In this document: positions 6,743-7,261 of the stretch, piece by piece
Position numbering within the stretch: the stretch's first letter is position 1
Layout of the letters: the number at the start of each line of letters is the position of its first letter
Assembly: GCA_900557355.1 (NCBI GenBank)
Contig: USSR01000353.1
Span: 1 to 7,261, forward strand
DNA from: an uncultured Bacteroides sp.
Lineage (GTDB): Bacteria > Bacteroidota > Bacteroidia > Bacteroidales > Bacteroidaceae
DNA length: 7,261 nucleotides
Reading direction: 5' to 3'
The notes under the pieces: model-generated
Told to the model about the DNA's origin: nothing
Seen by the model: the letters and a program-made list of their open reading frames with translations, nothing else
Database searches by the model: none
Made by a program: the position numbers and the translations under genes

Positions 6743-6857
6743 AATCAGCCTTCAGCATGAAGAGATAAATGAATATGAAATTGTGACAGCCTGCCTGAGC
6801 CTGGAAGATATGTGATAGTGAACGGTGGGCGCTGGGAGTTTGGAAGATAGAGTAGAC
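6743..6857. other. Non-coding spacer between convergent genes
   Basis: Between the SDR 2 stop and the terminator-like stem I see no open frame of useful length, no RNA gene and no promoter consensus. There is a small 5-bp hairpin (CTTCA at 6750-6754 with TGAAG at 6758-6762) without a T-run. Confidence 0.6.
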
Positions 6858-6912
6858 CGGACTAGACGTTCCATCGGATTTGTAATCCGATAGAACAGAG
6901 TCTTTCCGTTTT
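6858..6912 (+). terminator. Probable terminator stem-loop of the acyl cassette
   Basis: A perfect 8-bp stem (ATCGGATT 6873-6880 with AATCCGAT 6884-6891, loop TGT) is extended outward by GTTC/GAAC (6868-6871 with 6893-6896, after a C/A mismatch), AGAC/GTCT (6864-6867 with 6900-6903) and CGG/CCG (6858-6860 with 6906-6908), then TTTT at 6909-6912. The run of four T is short, and the stem is interrupted by a bulge and an internal loop, so termination is likely but not certain. It sits between convergent genes and its end overlaps the amidase stop codon. On the minus strand no T-run follows the stem, so evidence for bidirectional use is weak. Confidence 0.55.
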
Positions 6913-7261
6913 ATAATTCACTGTATGTTGACTTTGCATCGAAGCACGGACACGCCTTATGCACTGACCTGCTGAGTTGATAATGCCCCAGTATCTCCGC
7001 CTTTGGATAATCCGTTTTCAGTTGCCTTAGCAAATCGAGTAGCGAACACTTCTGCGCATAGGTCCTTGTATCCGCCGGTTGCCCGTCCTCGTTGAGCCCG
7101 CCTTCATAACAGATGCCGACGCTTTTATCATTCCATCCTGTGGCGTGCGCCCCGATCTGATGAACCGGTCGACAGACGTGAACTTCGCCATCCCGTGTGA
7201 TGTAGAAATGATAGCCGATGCTTGCGAAGCCTCTTGCCCGATGACAGCGATGAAGAGCTGT
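6911..7261 (-). CDS. N-acetylmuramoyl-L-alanine amidase (T7-lysozyme-like, Amidase_2), 5' partial
   Basis: On the minus strand the frame is open from the right edge to the TAA at 6911-6913, giving the last 116 residues. The sequence HRARGFASIGYHFYITRDG is the classic Amidase_2 core with the catalytic tyrosine of GYHF. Downstream come GWNDKSVGICYEGG, ILGHYQLS (second zinc histidine) and HKACPCFD, which supplies the catalytic lysine and the zinc cysteine, as in T7 lysozyme. The first zinc histidine lies beyond the window. The enzyme cleaves the bond between N-acetylmuramic acid and L-alanine in peptidoglycan. The visible part has no membrane anchor. Odd: the usual GHRDL/GHHDL stretch is GHYQL here. 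It is convergent to the acyl cassette; amidases of this kind are, as I recall, frequent neighbours of Bacteroides capsule loci, often near prophage-like small genes, so it probably marks the locus boundary. Confidence 0.9.
   Translation of the reverse strand, partial: TALHRCHRARGFASIGYHFYITRDGEVHVCRPVHQIGAHATGWNDKSVGICYEGGLNEDGQPADTRTYAQKCSLLDLLRQLKTDYPKAEILGHYQLSRSVHKACPCFDAKSTYSEL

Noticed and set aside
6750..6762. Small hairpin after the SDR 2 stop as terminator
   Set aside because: Only a 5-bp stem with no T-run after it; the larger hairpin at 6858-6912 is the better candidate.
6868..6896. tRNA-like anticodon arm (GGA-TTTGTAA-TCC resembles a Thr anticodon loop)
   Set aside because: No acceptor stem, D arm or T arm (no GGTTCGA-type loop) can be placed around it; the outer pairing fits a terminator hairpin better.

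Overview
The window looks like the 3' end of a capsular or exopolysaccharide locus from a Bacteroidales bacterium (Bacteroides or a close relative). Four things point there: a sugar-phosphate transferase of the kind I associate with Bacteroides capsule loci; an AAA+ ATPase with a DUF4143-type C-terminus, a family abundant in this order; a promoter-like TAnnTTTG -7 box and weak Shine-Dalgarno sequences; and a convergent T7-lysozyme-like N-acetylmuramoyl-L-alanine amidase, a gene I recall as a common neighbour of capsule loci. Genus assignment is inference.

Layout. (1) 2-973, +: the 3' part of a polyprenyl-phosphate sugar-phosphate transferase; its frame is open to the left edge. (2) 974-1133: a spacer with a candidate promoter followed by three near-identical ~22-bp direct repeats at 32- and 34-bp spacing, the last ending 6 bp before the next start codon. 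(3) 1134-2486, +: an AT-rich AAA+ ATPase gene that looks like a self-contained insertion. (4) 2541-6742, +: a compact six-gene run, with junctions from a 4-bp overlap to an 8-bp gap: acyl carrier protein, SDR reductase, ketoacyl-ACP synthase III-like enzyme, second acyl carrier protein, AMP-forming acyl ligase, second SDR reductase. (5) 6743-6910: a non-coding spacer ending in a strong imperfect stem-loop, the probable terminator. (6) 6911-7261, -: the C-terminal part of the amidase, cut by the right edge.

How it may work (inference). The ligase would adenylate a carboxylic acid and load it on a carrier protein; the KASIII-like enzyme would extend or transfer it; the SDRs would reduce 3-keto groups to 3-hydroxyl groups. 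There is no dehydratase or enoyl reductase in the window, so a hydroxylated acyl group is the simplest product. By analogy with ACP/KASIII/SDR genes in some flagellin-glycosylation and O-antigen islands, the acyl group may decorate an amino sugar of the surface glycan. No acyltransferase or glycosyltransferase that would attach it is visible here, so the acceptor is unknown. This dedicated acyl cassette, and the repeat-bearing leader of the ATPase, are the two most interesting parts.
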